The notes under the pieces were generated by a model. It did no database searches and was not told the origin of the DNA. It worked only from the letters and a program-made list of their open reading frames with translations. Of a stretch of DNA of 64,000 bases, positions 17,101-33,238 are shown one piece after another (the stretch's first letter is position 1; each line of letters begins with the position of its first letter). The translations under genes were made by a program, and so were the position numbers. Origin of the DNA: Diadophis punctatus similis (taxonomy: Eukaryota > Chordata > Lepidosauria > Squamata > Dipsadidae); contig JALIGW010000002.1 in the NCBI GenBank assembly GCA_023053685.1, forward strand, positions 256,856,846 through 256,920,845. Reading direction: 5' to 3'.

Positions 17101-17411
17101 GTCTCCGGGTCCAATTCAAGGTGTTGATCACCATCTTTAAAGCCCTTCATGGCTTAGGACCAGGTTATCTACGGGACCGCATTCTGCCTCATACTTCCCT
17201 CCGACCGGTTAGGGCCCACAGAGTTGGCCTCCTCCAGGTCCCGTCGGCCAAGCAATGCCGGCTGGCGGGCCCAAGGGGGAGAGCCTTCTCTGTGGCTGGC
17301 CCCGCTCTCTGGAACCAACTTCCACCAGAGACCCGAACTATCCCCACTCTGCTGGCCTTCCGAAAAGCCGTTAAGACATGGCTCTTCCTGCAGGCGGGGG
17401 GTAGAGCTTAA
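14190..17411 (+). CDS. LINE endonuclease-reverse transcriptase, 1073 aa, intact (unit 1)
   Basis: The single open frame encodes an apurinic-type endonuclease followed by reverse transcriptase, as in the L2/CR1 group. Endonuclease residues are present: Asn140, Glu167 in VTETWL, GDFN at 272-275 and SDH at 339-341. Reverse-transcriptase boxes follow: NYRPVSNLP near 630-638, LDLSAAFDTID near 701-711, [10 protein letters not shown] near 758-767, and the catalytic YADD at 791-794. The C-terminal block (LRQLHWLP, FKALHG) is complete. The first 135 residues are low-complexity and may include 5' UTR or host sequence read as ORF; the true start is uncertain. Unit 1 has Val466, whereas units 2 and 3 have Ala. 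Confidence 0.92.
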   Translation: MNSMGGKALNWRSINYDVRKKQNKINKTLLPPAECKNRSGGGDPATLSCKNAMYGLQEGRETSGGGEGVSGVGESRTISVITGRGRYDGSRGAGRSRGIRPRCLQAIPCSGPSDPVLSCSTRIPGNQGSQGPGLRMLLLNARSIVNKAPLIRDLITEEGADLVCVTETWLGQEGGVALSEICPAGFSVQHHSRPQGRGGGVAIITRENLHPRRIPAPEIVGCETLLLKLDLGVQVGLFLTYLPPSCVSKALPELLEAVAGLAVEFPRLMVLGDFNLPSAGETSGAAQEFMDSMTTMDLTQVIQGPTHEGGHTLDLVFLSGQWRDDLKIRDIVITPLSWSDHFLLRLDFAAPFLPRREAGPTRWFRPRRLMEPEGFQRELGEIPETLVHNSADSLVAAWNTAASGALDRIAPKRPLYGSGSRKAPWFTEELREMKRQKRRLERRWRARKTESDRTLLRIYIRSYLVVIRAAKRSYFSALIASADSRPAALFRVTRSLLAKGGSEEHLQGRAEEFAEFLSEKVAQIRSNLDSGWAESIELTGASPSPSLWEEFGPVSPEDVDRAVGAMGTSTCLLDPCPSWLVSTSREVARGWIQAVVTASLREGSVPQSLKAAVVRPLLKKPSLDPADLKNYRPVSNLPFLGKVVEKVVVTQLLQLLDETDHLDPYQSGFRRGYSTETALVALMDDLWRARDGGNSSILVLLDLSAAFDTIDHGILLHRLSELGVGGTVLRWFSSYLADRMQSVLAGGQRSSPRPLSCGVPQGSVLSPILFNIYMKPLGEIIRRHGVCFHQYADDTQLYITTPSDFSEAVDVMCRCLDDIRIWMGRNRLRLNPDKTEWLWILPPKDHDNCPSLFLEGAKLTPSDRVRNLGVLLDPQLKLDHHLSAVARGAFAQVRLVHQLRPYLEKEALLTVTHALVTSRLDYCNALYMGLPLKSIRRLQLVQNAAARAVVGVPRYTHVTSILRQLHWLPIGLRVQFKVLITIFKALHGLGPGYLRDRILPHTSLRPVRAHRVGLLQVPSAKQCRLAGPRGRAFSVAGPALWNQLPPETRTIPTLLAFRKAVKTWLFLQAGGRA

Positions 17412-17625
17412 TTCACTCGAGCTCACCCCCCAAGTATGTATGATGTTGAATGGTTGTTGATTTCTTATATTGTGTTTTAATTTTTATATTGTTTTAATTA
17501 CTATTTTAGATTTTGGTTGTTCTTGTATTTTTCACTGATGTACGCCGCCCTGAGTCCTTAGGGAGTTGGGCGGCATATAAGAATTCCAAAATAAATAAAT
17601 AAATAAATAAAATAACCCCCCCCCC
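14190..17625 (+). mobile_element. L2/CR1-clade LINE, ORF intact (unit 1)
   Basis: Downstream of the ORF the element has a short 3' UTR ending 'gagttgggcggcatataag' and an (AAAT)n tail to about 17625. The 5' boundary and target duplication could not be fixed. Because the same insertion sits at the same place in units 2 and 3, those copies arose by segmental duplication and not by new insertions. Confidence 0.8.
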
Positions 17626-17629
17626 GCAC

Positions 17630-18400
17630 AGATGAACTGGACCAGCCCCCGATTCCTGCGCAGTCTCCAAACGGCCCTGCTTCTTCTTAAGGAGGGGGGG
17701 AGAAAACTTTTCCCTGGGAGATTTTTTTTCCAGCTGAGGGGAGGGCAAAAATTGCTCCCCCCCTTTGGGAAAATGTCCCACTCGGAGACCGGCCCCAGGA
17801 TGGCCCTGAGCGCCGTGGGCTCCGCTCCATATCTGGATCCAGGCCGAGAGTGGGGGGCTGTGGGGGGGGAGTGGGACCCCAGAACTGCCAGAGACCATCC
17901 AGAGGATTCTCAGACTATGGAAAAAAGAGATTTTCCCCGAGGAATCTTGGAGAAAGAGCCTTTCCTGGATTCGGCCTCTTTCAGCCGCAGCCCTTTAGCC
18001 TCCCAGCCCCTCCCTGACTGTGGGGTTACACCCTGTCTCTGGGGGATGCCCTGGCAGGGGGGGCTGAGCCTCCGATCCCACGAGCCCCTCCCCCTGGAGT
18101 AGCCCCTCCCTCCGCTGCTCCTGTGGGATTCCTCTCTCCCTTCTCCTGCTCAGTCAGCCCACCCACCCCCCAGTCCCCGTTTATGGGACCCTTTTCCTCC
18201 CCCAAGTTAGCTAGAAAGAGCCCGGAAGCCCCTTTCAGAGAAGGACCAGGTCCCCGGGGCAGTTTGGGAACCTAAGCGGACGTCTAGTCCACCCCTCCAT
18301 GCACACTGAGGAAAGTCCAGCTGAGAATCGTGAAGAGAGCAAAGAAAAAGGAGGGTCCCTTCTGGGCCTGCCCTGAACCCCCCTTGAGCTGCAGCCCCCC
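17630..18400. other. GC-rich unique sequence, no gene recognised
   Basis: A 156-codon open frame (17632-18102) exists, but it has no recognisable domain and unusual Pro/Arg/Gly composition. It is probably chance in GC-rich DNA. Nothing else is recognised. Confidence 0.4.
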
Positions 18401-18406
18401 TCCCAC

Positions 18407-18512
18407 TTTCACTTTCCTTCTCTGCCCCGAACTCTCACTCCGCCTTCAGGTGACGTCACAAAGGACTCTGCCTGGAGACCGATGACGCTGGAGCAGGGTA
18501 AATTCCCATTGG
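18407..18512 (+). promoter_or_regulatory. ISRE plus X/Y-box-like cluster (MHC-type promoter module), unit 1
   Basis: In order on the plus strand are an ISRE core TTTCACTTTC (18407-18416), a perfect CRE TGACGTCA (18451-18458), an X1/X2-like CCTGGAGACCGATGACGC (18471-18488), and a Y-box/CCAAT-reverse ATTGG (18508-18512). The X2-to-Y distance is 19 bp. That order and spacing resemble the SXY module of MHC promoters, with an ISRE as in class I. No MHC leader exon was found downstream, so it may be an orphan promoter. Confidence 0.45.
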
Positions 18513-18984
18513 TTCTGCCGCTCTTTCTGGCCCCTCACATCTCAAAAAGAGGAGAAAAACCCTTCCTCCCCTCGACACCCCCCTCATTCCTCCTCTGGGA
18601 CTGGAAGCATCTGCCCGACAGAAACAGAAACACACACTGAGAAACACACAAACACGTGTTCATTAAATGGGAAGATTCTGCCGAGACCCGGGACTCCCGA
18701 GAGAGAGAAAGGCTGGCCGGAGGGGAAAGAAGGGCCGGAGATCAGGGGAGGGAAAGAAGGGCGTTTCTCGGACGGGATCGGGATCCCAGGCAGCCGCTGC
18801 TTCAGCCCTAACCGCCTCAGAGGACAAAAGACCCACAAAAGGAGCCTCTGGGTCACCAGACGCCGCAGAAACGGCCCACAAATCCTCCCGCTCATCCAGC
18901 TCCTTTCTCGGCTGTCCCAGAAGAGGATTTAGGGGGCTGCCCCAGAGAAGAGAGAGGGGGGCAAATTATCCCCCAAAGCCCCAG

Positions 18985-19240
18985 AAGACGAGAAGCAACG
19001 GGTGGAAAGTAACCAAGGAGAGAAGCAACCTGGAACTAAGGAGAAACTTCCTCACAGTGAAGAGAATTAACCAGCGGAACTGCTTGACACCAGAAGTCGT
19101 GGGCGCTTCATCACTGGAGGGTTTTAAGAGACTGGACAGCTACTTGTCAGAGATGGTATATAGGTTCTCCTGCCTGAGTAGGGGGCTGGACTAGAAGACC
19201 TCCAAGGTCCCTTCCAGCTCTGTTCTATTCTAACTGCAGG
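18985..19240 (+). repeat. CR1 LINE 3' end, sense (unit 1)
   Basis: The stretch contains the typical CR1 3' coding remnant ('ggtggaaagtaaccaagg', 'aaacttcctcacagtgaag') and ends 'ggactagaagacctccaagg' plus TTCTATTCTAAC. Confidence 0.85.
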
Positions 19241-19914
19241 CTGTTCTTGGTTCTGCCCGTCAATAAACCTCCTTTCTTAAGCAGCCTCCATTTTATTCCC
19301 TTCTTGGAATTGGAGCTGACTTTTCAGGGGATAAACTGGAAACCCACGACTGGAAGGTGCAACTGGAGAGATTTAATATGGAGGAAATATGCAGCTGCTG
19401 TCCGAAGGAAGTGGGAGACACGGACACAAAGTTGTGGTTTTATATTAAGATAAATATATTTAACATCCACAGCAGAGAAGACAGTCAGGAACATCCTGAG
19501 GTAAATCTCAAACAGCGCCCAGAAAGAAAAGGCGGGAAAAAGGGAAACGCCCCCTTCTCACCCGCAGCAACCAATCAGAGCGCACATCCCCTCAGGCAGG
19601 AGCCCGCCCTCATTCAGCCACAACTGGGGCGTTCACTTCACTTCTTTTCCAGCCGTTAAATTGGATATTTTCACATTTAAAGTATTCAAAAGAAACAGAG
19701 CTAAAATGACTTTCCTTTTGTCCATTAAATTGAACTGTCAGGCTGGAATGGTTTTTTTTATTTATCTTGCACTGCGCTAAAAAGAAGTCTACGTCTTTTC
19801 TTATTCTTTTTTCTCTTGTACCCCAGGCTTTCTTTTCCCCTCCCTTTCTCCTTCCCTCAATTTCCTATTTCTATTTTTGTGTTTTGTACAATAAATAAAT
19901 AAATGAGATCTTGA

Positions 19915-20070
19915 GACTCTAGAAAAAGTGCAGAGAAGAGCAAGAAAGATAAGAGGCTAAAACATATTTAAAAAACGGTTGATGGAACTGGGTGTTTTCT
20001 AGTCTGAGGGAAAGAAGGACCAGGGGGGACATGATGGCATCTTCCAATATCTCAGGGGCTGCCACAAAGA
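19915..20070 (+). repeat. CR1 LINE fragment, sense (unit 1)
   Basis: Remnant of the CR1 'gcagagaagagcaagaaag ... ggaccaggggggacatgat' region, interrupted and without the 3' end. Confidence 0.75.
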
Positions 20071-20085
20071 TTTCTTTTCTCTCCT

Positions 20086-20120
20086 GTCCTCTTCCCTTCC
20101 CTTCCCTTCCCTTCCCTTCC
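20086..20120 (+). repeat. (CCCTT)n simple repeat (unit 1)
   Basis: Seven or so pyrimidine 5-mers in tandem, giving a homopyrimidine tract. Confidence 0.9.
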
Positions 20121-20344
20121 ATCCTCTCCTATAAGTAAATAAATAAATAAACGAGACGGAATGAAAGAGGTGGAGTTGCACTAAATATAAGAAATAATCA
20201 AACTGCTCTAGAACCGCATCAGAAGAAAGACCAAAAACTCCTTCAATGCATTTGGGTTAATATAAAAGGGGAGAAAGAAGCGCAGATGTCGAAGCCTTTG
20301 TCTGACAGGGAGGCTTTCTTCCCCCTACTCCCAAGCCCATCATC

Positions 20345-20649
20345 CCTGCCCTCTCCCTTCCCCCTCCTATGCGCTCCTCTTTCCCGCCCTTTCTACCATC
20401 CTGGCACTTTGCCCGAAATCCACCAGGGGGCGCCCTCTGCCAAGGGAAGGGAACTCCAGGCGCTTCCCCATTGGCCCACCGAAGGGAGAACGTCACGGCT
20501 GCCTTTCCAGAGGGGGCTGAGAAGGAAGTGACATCACTGAGCCTTGCCGCTCTAGGACGCCACACTCGCTCTCCTTGAACCCTGGGGCTCCGCATGAGAC
20601 GGAGAGGCTGCGGGAGAGTCTGGCGGGGGGACATCCAGACGTGCCCCAG
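20345..20649 (+). promoter_or_regulatory. promoter and 5' exon of zinc-finger gene 2
   Basis: This is the paralogue of the downstream half of the gene 1 promoter, with CCATTGG (reverse CCAAT) and two CRE-like sites (AACGTCACG and TGACATCA). The exon ends at 20649 (CCCCAG|GTGAGG). A leader ATG at 20594 opens a uORF that crosses the splice and stops at 21075-21077, before the SCAN start codon. Confidence 0.6.
20420..20433 (+). promoter_or_regulatory. CTCF core motif, gene 2 promoter
   Basis: CCACCAGGGGGCGC is identical to the gene 1 motif and lies about 220 bp before the splice donor. Confidence 0.7.
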
Positions 20650-21190
20650 GTGAGGGGGGGTTCTTCCCGGGTCCCATGCTCCCCAGCCGCCCTCTCCCTG
20701 CAGGGGGAAGCGGAAGAAGCGGGGGGAGGGGAGGGTGGGCCTTGCGGAGGAGAGAAGCGGGGGGGGGAGGGAGGAGGCAGGATTCGCACCAGGCTCCCCG
20801 AGGGCCCGATCCTGTCTCCGGAGGGGGAGGGAAGCGGGGCGGCCTCTCCAGCTGCCTCCTTCCCGCCCCTGCTCGGGGGGACCTGGGCCCTGCGCTGGGA
20901 TGAGCCGCTTGGGGCTCCGGGCAGGTTGGGTGAAGGTCGCTCAGTGGCTGAATTCCACTTTCTAATTCTTTTTCTTTTTCTTCTTCTTCTTCCCATCTCA
21001 GATACAGAAACTGGAAGCCATTTGTGGTCTTTGCAAGGCAAAAGTTTCTCCTGGGGGAAAAAAATAGAGCTGAATAACTTGCAGGGATCCGTCCTGCAGC
21101 CCCAGAAATGGTCCCGTGAAGGAAAAGGCATCTGGAGACCCACAAGAGTCCTTGGATCCATTTGGAGTCGCTCTGCGGAAGAGAGAAAGG

Positions 21191-27492
<6,302 letters not shown>

Positions 27493-27979
27493 ATTTATAT
27501 GCTACTCCACAATGCTTTACCACTTTATCTCTGAGCAGTTTACAAAGTCAGCATATTCTTCTCAGCAATCTGGGTCCTCATTTTAGCGACCTCAGAAGGA
27601 TGAAAGGCTGAATCAACTCCTAAAAGTAATCTATAGGAGTTGAAGATGTTTTCAGTAAAATGTCAAATTGAAACTTTTCAATTTCCACTTATTTAAAAAT
27701 GCTCCATCCATTTTCTTGCTGAAATATTTTTTCTGATCCCGAATTTGCATTTCTTGCTCAAACAAATAGTCACAATTTTCACTTTGTAAAGCCACTGCGT
27801 TTTTTTTAAGCTATTCCACAAAGATTTTTAATGTTCCTAGATGCAAATGGGCTTTTTATGAAAAACAAAACAAAACCCACACTGGAAATGTTGTTCTTTG
27901 TCTAGGTGGCAACCAGATTAGATCCCAGCTTTAAATTATAAATAACAAATTGAATGTTCTTCAGCATTATAGAGTTAAC

Positions 27980-28207
27980 AGTTATTTATTTATTTATTTA
28001 TTTGTGAGATTTATATACCGCCTCACACAGCAAACACTCTCTAAGCGGTTTACACCAATAAGCAATGTTTATTTATATTGTCCCCAATAATCTGGGTCCT
28101 CATTTTACCTACCTCGGAAGGATGGAAGGCTGAGTCAACCTTGAGGCGGTGAGATTTGAACCGCTGACCTGCGGATCACAATCAGCAGTGGCCTTCAGTA
28201 CTGTCTC
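27980..28207 (-). repeat. tRNA-derived SINE, antisense (unit 2)
   Basis: Copy of 13253-13480. Confidence 0.75.
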
Positions 28208-28215
28208 TAAGCGCC

Positions 28216-28431
28216 TCAAAGAGAGGAGAAAGATGCGGAGGCTCCCAGCCCCAGAGGCGGAATCGGTGGGTTTGGATTGGGGGGGGCGTTTTCCTTGAAC
28301 TTCGGAGTGCCCGAAAAGCGTAAGGACCAATGAGAATCCTCCTTTCTTCTGCATCATCAGTCTCTGGGCAGAGTCTCCCTTGAGTTCACCCGATAGAAGA
28401 ATTAGTTCGGCGGGCAGAAACAAGCGGAGAA
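28216..28431 (+). promoter_or_regulatory. detached promoter half (unit 2)
   Basis: Copy of 13490-13705 with a G-run one base shorter. That run is one of the sources of the 1-bp difference in unit length. Confidence 0.6.
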
Positions 28432-28540
28432 AGTGGGAGGGGGGGCCGTTCAGTCTTGGGGGGCCGCAGCTCAAATGAGGGTTTCATGGCAACCCTGGAG
28501 AGGAGTCTGGACTTCCTTTTGCCTTCCCCCCTGGATCCTG

Positions 28541-28554
28541 TCTGTAGGGGGCGC
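28541..28554 (+). promoter_or_regulatory. CTCF-like motif (unit 2)
   Basis: Identical to the 12/14 match at 13815-13828. Confidence 0.45.
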
Positions 28555-28915
28555 TGCTGCCGATGAATAAAGGGGAGGCGCAGCCCCACAGCCACCGAGG
28601 ACTTTGTGGGGGTCTCTGAGCGGGCTGAAATAGGGAGTCCGTGGGCGCTTTCAAGCATTCACACACTCACACAATTAATTTCTGGGTGGAAGCGCCCCTC
28701 CCCCAATGATGTGGGCTCAGTCTCCCCCCTCCCGGAAACTTCTGCCTTTTGCTCCCTTCCTGGCCAAGGGGCTGCCGGAGGGCCGCTTTCCCCCCCAGCG
28801 CTGTGGGGTTTTCTGACCCACCGCAAATAGCAGCTCGGTTTTGGTTCAAGAAGGGCTGTAGTTGATCTCAATGGGGGGGGGAGAAATCCCTCCTTCCTTC
28901 CTTCCTTCCACTTGA

Positions 28916-31900
28916 TTGAACTCCATGGGAGGAAAAGCTCTGAATTGGAGGAGTATAAATTATGACGTCAGGAAAAAACAAAATAAAATAAATAAAACTT
29001 TGCTCCCCCCCGCTGAGTGTAAAAACAGAAGTGGGGGGGGAGACCCAGCTACCCTTTCCTGTAAGAATGCTATGTATGGCCTGCAGGAAGGGAGGGAGAC
29101 CAGCGGGGGAGGGGAGGGGGTCTCTGGTGTAGGCGAGAGCCGGACCATCTCGGTCATAACGGGAAGAGGCAGATATGACGGGAGCAGAGGGGCGGGCCGC
29201 TCTCGGGGAATAAGACCTCGCTGTTTACAAGCGATCCCTTGTTCCGGCCCCTCCGACCCGGTTCTATCTTGCTCAACCCGGATACCTGGCAACCAGGGTT
29301 CTCAGGGCCCTGGGCTCAGGATGCTGCTGCTTAATGCCAGGTCAATTGTCAACAAAGCCCCCTTGATACGTGATTTAATCACAGAGGAGGGGGCAGACCT
29401 GGTGTGTGTTACCGAGACCTGGCTGGGGCAGGAGGGGGGAGTAGCTCTCTCCGAGATATGCCCAGCCGGTTTCTCGGTGCAGCACCATTCTCGACCCCAG
29501 GGAAGGGGGGGAGGAGTGGCAATAATAACCCGCGAAAATCTGCATCCTCGTAGGATCCCTGCCCCGGAGATTGTTGGGTGTGAGACGCTCCTTTTGAAGT
29601 TGGACTTAGGGGTACAGGTGGGCCTTTTCTTGACGTACCTGCCTCCCAGCTGCGTAAGCAAGGCCCTGCCTGAGCTGCTCGAGGCAGTAGCCGGCTTGGC
29701 AGTTGAGTTCCCCAGGCTTATGGTGCTGGGGGACTTCAACTTGCCATCTGCTGGCGAAACCTCTGGGGCGGCTCAGGAGTTCATGGATTCCATGACAACC
29801 ATGGACCTGACCCAAGTAATCCAGGGTCCGACTCATGAGGGTGGTCACACGCTCGACCTAGTGTTTCTTTCGGGGCAGTGGAGAGATGATCTGAAGATAA
29901 GGGATATAGTCATCACCCCTCTGTCATGGTCAGATCATTTCCTACTGAGGTTGGATTTCGCAGCCCCATTCCTCCCCCGCAGGGAGGCGGGACCGACTAG
30001 GTGGTTCCGCCCCAGGCGCCTAATGGAACCGGAAGGATTCCAGAGGGAACTTGGGGAAATACCTGAAACCCTGGTACACAATTCGGCTGACTCCCTGGTG
30101 GCTGCTTGGAACACCGCAGCATCAGGGGCCCTAGACCGAATTGCGCCTAAGCGACCTCTCTATGGCAGTGGATCCCGGAAAGCTCCCTGGTTTACCGAGG
30201 AGCTCCGGGAGATGAAACGCCAGAAGAGACGTCTAGAACGCCGCTGGAGGGCCAGAAAAACCGAGTCTGATCGAACACTATTAAGAATTTACATCAGATC
30301 TTATTTAGTGGCGATAAGGGCGGCAAAACGATCCTATTTTTCCGCTCTTATTGCGTCCGCAGATTCTCGCCCGGCCGCCTTGTTTAGGGTGACGCGCTCC
30401 CTCCTTGCAAAAGGGGGGAGCGAGGAACACTTACAAGGCAGAGCTGAGGAATTCGCTGAGTTTCTGTCGGAAAAAGTCGCTCAGATTCGGTCAAACCTGG
30501 ACTCTGGCTGGGCAGAGTCCATTGAGTTGACAGGGGCTAGTCCTAGTCCATCATTATGGGAAGAGTTTGGGCCTGTTTCTTCTGAGGATGTGGACAGGGC
30601 TGTGGGAGCGATGGGTACCTCCACCTGTTTATTGGACCCGTGCCCCTCCTGGCTGGTCTCGACCAGCAGGGAGGTGGCACGCGGCTGGATCCAGGCGGTG
30701 GTCACCGCTTCTTTGAGAGAGGGATCCGTACCGCAGTCGTTAAAAGCTGCGGTGGTGCGACCCCTCCTGAAGAAGCCTTCCCTGGATCCAGCTGACTTGA
30801 AGAACTATCGTCCGGTCTCCAACTTACCTTTTTTAGGGAAAGTTGTGGAGAAGGTGGTGGTTACTCAGCTTCTGCAGCTCCTGGATGAAACAGATCATCT
30901 AGATCCTTACCAGTCGGGCTTCAGGCGCGGCTACAGTACAGAAACTGCCTTGGTCGCTCTGATGGATGATCTCTGGCGGGCCCGGGATGGGGGGAACTCC
31001 TCCATCCTGGTGCTACTTGACCTCTCAGCGGCTTTCGATACCATCGACCATGGTATCCTTCTGCATCGTCTCAGCGAGTTGGGAGTGGGAGGCACCGTTT
31101 TGCGGTGGTTCTCCTCTTATCTCGCTGATAGGATGCAGTCGGTGCTGGCAGGGGGGCAGAGGTCGTCCCCTAGGCCCCTATCATGTGGGGTGCCTCAGGG
31201 GTCGGTTCTCTCGCCCATCCTGTTCAACATCTACATGAAACCGCTGGGTGAGATCATTCGCAGACATGGGGTGTGTTTCCATCAGTACGCTGATGACACC
31301 CAGCTGTACATCACCACCCCGTCTGACTTCAGTGAGGCAGTTGATGTAATGTGCCGGTGCCTGGACGACATTAGGATCTGGATGGGGAGGAACAGACTCA
31401 GACTTAATCCCGACAAGACTGAGTGGCTGTGGATATTGCCTCCTAAGGATCATGACAACTGCCCCTCCTTGTTCCTTGAGGGAGCGAAACTGACTCCCTC
31501 GGACCGGGTCCGCAACTTGGGGGTCCTCCTAGATCCACAGCTAAAATTGGACCATCATCTTTCTGCTGTGGCTAGGGGGGCCTTTGCACAGGTTCGCCTG
31601 GTGCACCAGTTGCGGCCATATTTGGAGAAGGAGGCTCTACTCACGGTCACTCATGCCCTTGTCACCTCTCGTTTGGACTACTGCAATGCGCTCTACATGG
31701 GGCTACCCTTGAAGAGTATCCGGAGACTTCAGCTGGTGCAAAATGCGGCTGCGCGTGCTGTGGTGGGTGTGCCAAGGTACACCCACGTGACATCGATACT
31801 CCGCCAGCTGCATTGGTTGCCCATCGGTCTCCGGGTCCAATTCAAGGTGTTGATCACCATCTTTAAAGCCCTTCATGGCTTAGGACCAGGTTATCTACGG

Positions 31901-32137
31901 GACCGCATTCTGCCTCATACTTCCCTCCGACCGGTTAGGGCCCACAGAGTTGGCCTCCTCCAGGTCCCGTCGGCCAAGCAATGCCGGCTGGCGGGCCCAA
32001 GGGGGAGAGCCTTCTCTGTGGCTGGCCCCGCTCTCTGGAACCAACTTCCACCAGAGACCCGAACTATCCCCACTCTGCTGGCCTTCCGAAAAGCCGTTAA
32101 GACATGGCTCTTCCTGCAGGCGGGGGGTAGAGCTTAA
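28916..32137 (+). CDS. LINE endonuclease-reverse transcriptase, 1073 aa, intact (unit 2)
   Basis: Same frame and length as the unit 1 ORF. Seen differences are Ala466 instead of Val and Ser556 instead of Pro. All catalytic residues (Glu167, SDH, YADD) are kept. Confidence 0.92.
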   Translation: MNSMGGKALNWRSINYDVRKKQNKINKTLLPPAECKNRSGGGDPATLSCKNAMYGLQEGRETSGGGEGVSGVGESRTISVITGRGRYDGSRGAGRSRGIRPRCLQAIPCSGPSDPVLSCSTRIPGNQGSQGPGLRMLLLNARSIVNKAPLIRDLITEEGADLVCVTETWLGQEGGVALSEICPAGFSVQHHSRPQGRGGGVAIITRENLHPRRIPAPEIVGCETLLLKLDLGVQVGLFLTYLPPSCVSKALPELLEAVAGLAVEFPRLMVLGDFNLPSAGETSGAAQEFMDSMTTMDLTQVIQGPTHEGGHTLDLVFLSGQWRDDLKIRDIVITPLSWSDHFLLRLDFAAPFLPRREAGPTRWFRPRRLMEPEGFQRELGEIPETLVHNSADSLVAAWNTAASGALDRIAPKRPLYGSGSRKAPWFTEELREMKRQKRRLERRWRARKTESDRTLLRIYIRSYLVAIRAAKRSYFSALIASADSRPAALFRVTRSLLAKGGSEEHLQGRAEEFAEFLSEKVAQIRSNLDSGWAESIELTGASPSPSLWEEFGPVSSEDVDRAVGAMGTSTCLLDPCPSWLVSTSREVARGWIQAVVTASLREGSVPQSLKAAVVRPLLKKPSLDPADLKNYRPVSNLPFLGKVVEKVVVTQLLQLLDETDHLDPYQSGFRRGYSTETALVALMDDLWRARDGGNSSILVLLDLSAAFDTIDHGILLHRLSELGVGGTVLRWFSSYLADRMQSVLAGGQRSSPRPLSCGVPQGSVLSPILFNIYMKPLGEIIRRHGVCFHQYADDTQLYITTPSDFSEAVDVMCRCLDDIRIWMGRNRLRLNPDKTEWLWILPPKDHDNCPSLFLEGAKLTPSDRVRNLGVLLDPQLKLDHHLSAVARGAFAQVRLVHQLRPYLEKEALLTVTHALVTSRLDYCNALYMGLPLKSIRRLQLVQNAAARAVVGVPRYTHVTSILRQLHWLPIGLRVQFKVLITIFKALHGLGPGYLRDRILPHTSLRPVRAHRVGLLQVPSAKQCRLAGPRGRAFSVAGPALWNQLPPETRTIPTLLAFRKAVKTWLFLQAGGRA

Positions 32138-32351
32138 TTCACTCGAGCTCACCCCCCAAGTATGTATGATGTTGAATGGTTGTTGATTTCTTATATTGTG
32201 TTTTAATTTTTATATTGTTTTAATTACTATTTTAGATTTTGGTTGTTCTTGTATTTTTCACTGATGTACGCCGCCCTGAGTCCTTAGGGAGTTGGGCGGC
32301 ATATAAGAATTCCAAAATAAATAAATAAATAAATAAAATAACCCCCCCCCC
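28916..32351 (+). mobile_element. L2/CR1-clade LINE, ORF intact (unit 2)
   Basis: Same insertion as in unit 1, with the same 3' terminus and (AAAT)n tail. It was copied with the unit. Confidence 0.8.
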
Positions 32352-33132
32352 GCACAGATGAACTGGACCAGCCCCCGATTCCTGCGCAGTCTCCAAACGG
32401 CCCTGCTTCTTCTTAAGGAGGGGGGGAGAAAACTTTTCCCTGGGAGATTTTTTTTCCAGCTGAGGGGAGGGCAAAAATTGCTCCCCCCCTTTGGGAAAAT
32501 GTCCCACTCGGAGACCGGCCCCAGGATGGCCCCGAGCGCCGTGGGCTCCGCTCCATATCTGGATCCAGGCCGAGAGTGGGGGGCTGTGGGGGGGGAGTGG
32601 GACCCCAGAACTGCCAGAGACCATCCAGAGGATTCTCAGACTATGGAAAAAAGAGATTTTCCCCGAGGAATCTTGGAGAAAGAGCCTTTCCTGGATTCGG
32701 CCTCTTTCAGCCGCAGCCCTTTAGCCTCCCAGCCCCTCCCTGACTGTGGGGTTACACCCTGTCTCTGGGGGATGCCCTGGCAGGGGGGGCTGAGCCTCCG
32801 ATCCCACGAGCCCCTCCCCCTGGAGTAGCCCCTCCCTCCGCTGCTCCTGTGGGATTCCTCTCTCCCTTCTCCTGCTCAGTCAGCCCACCCACCCCCCAGT
32901 CCCCGTTTATGGGACCCTTTTCCTCCCCCAAGTTAGCTAGAAAGAGCCCGGAAGCCCCTTTCAGAGAAGGACCAGGTCCCCGGGGCAGTTTGGGAACCTA
33001 AGCGGACGTCTAGTCCACCCCTCCATGCACACTGAGGAAAGTCCAGCTGAGAATCGTGAAGAGAGCAAAGAAAAAGGAGGGTCCCTTCTGGGCCTGCCCT
33101 GAACCCCCCTTGAGCTGCAGCCCCCCTCCCAC

Positions 33133-33238
33133 TTTCACTTTCCTTCTCTGCCCCGAACTCTCACTCCGCCTTCAGGTGACGTCACAAAGGACTCTGCCTG
33201 GAGACCGATGACGCTGGAGCAGGGTAAATTCCCATTGG
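33133..33238 (+). promoter_or_regulatory. ISRE plus X/Y-box-like cluster, unit 2
   Basis: Identical to 18407-18512, including the TGACGTCA at 33177-33184 and the 19-bp X2-to-Y spacing. Confidence 0.45.

Noticed and set aside
17632..18102. 156-codon open frame after the LINE as a host gene
   Set aside because: Low-complexity GC-rich translation without recognisable motifs; its conservation across units only reflects recent duplication.
18667..19194. 175-codon open frame downstream of the ISRE/X/Y cluster as an MHC class I exon
   Set aside because: No leader peptide or class I domain motifs; its second half is CR1 sequence.
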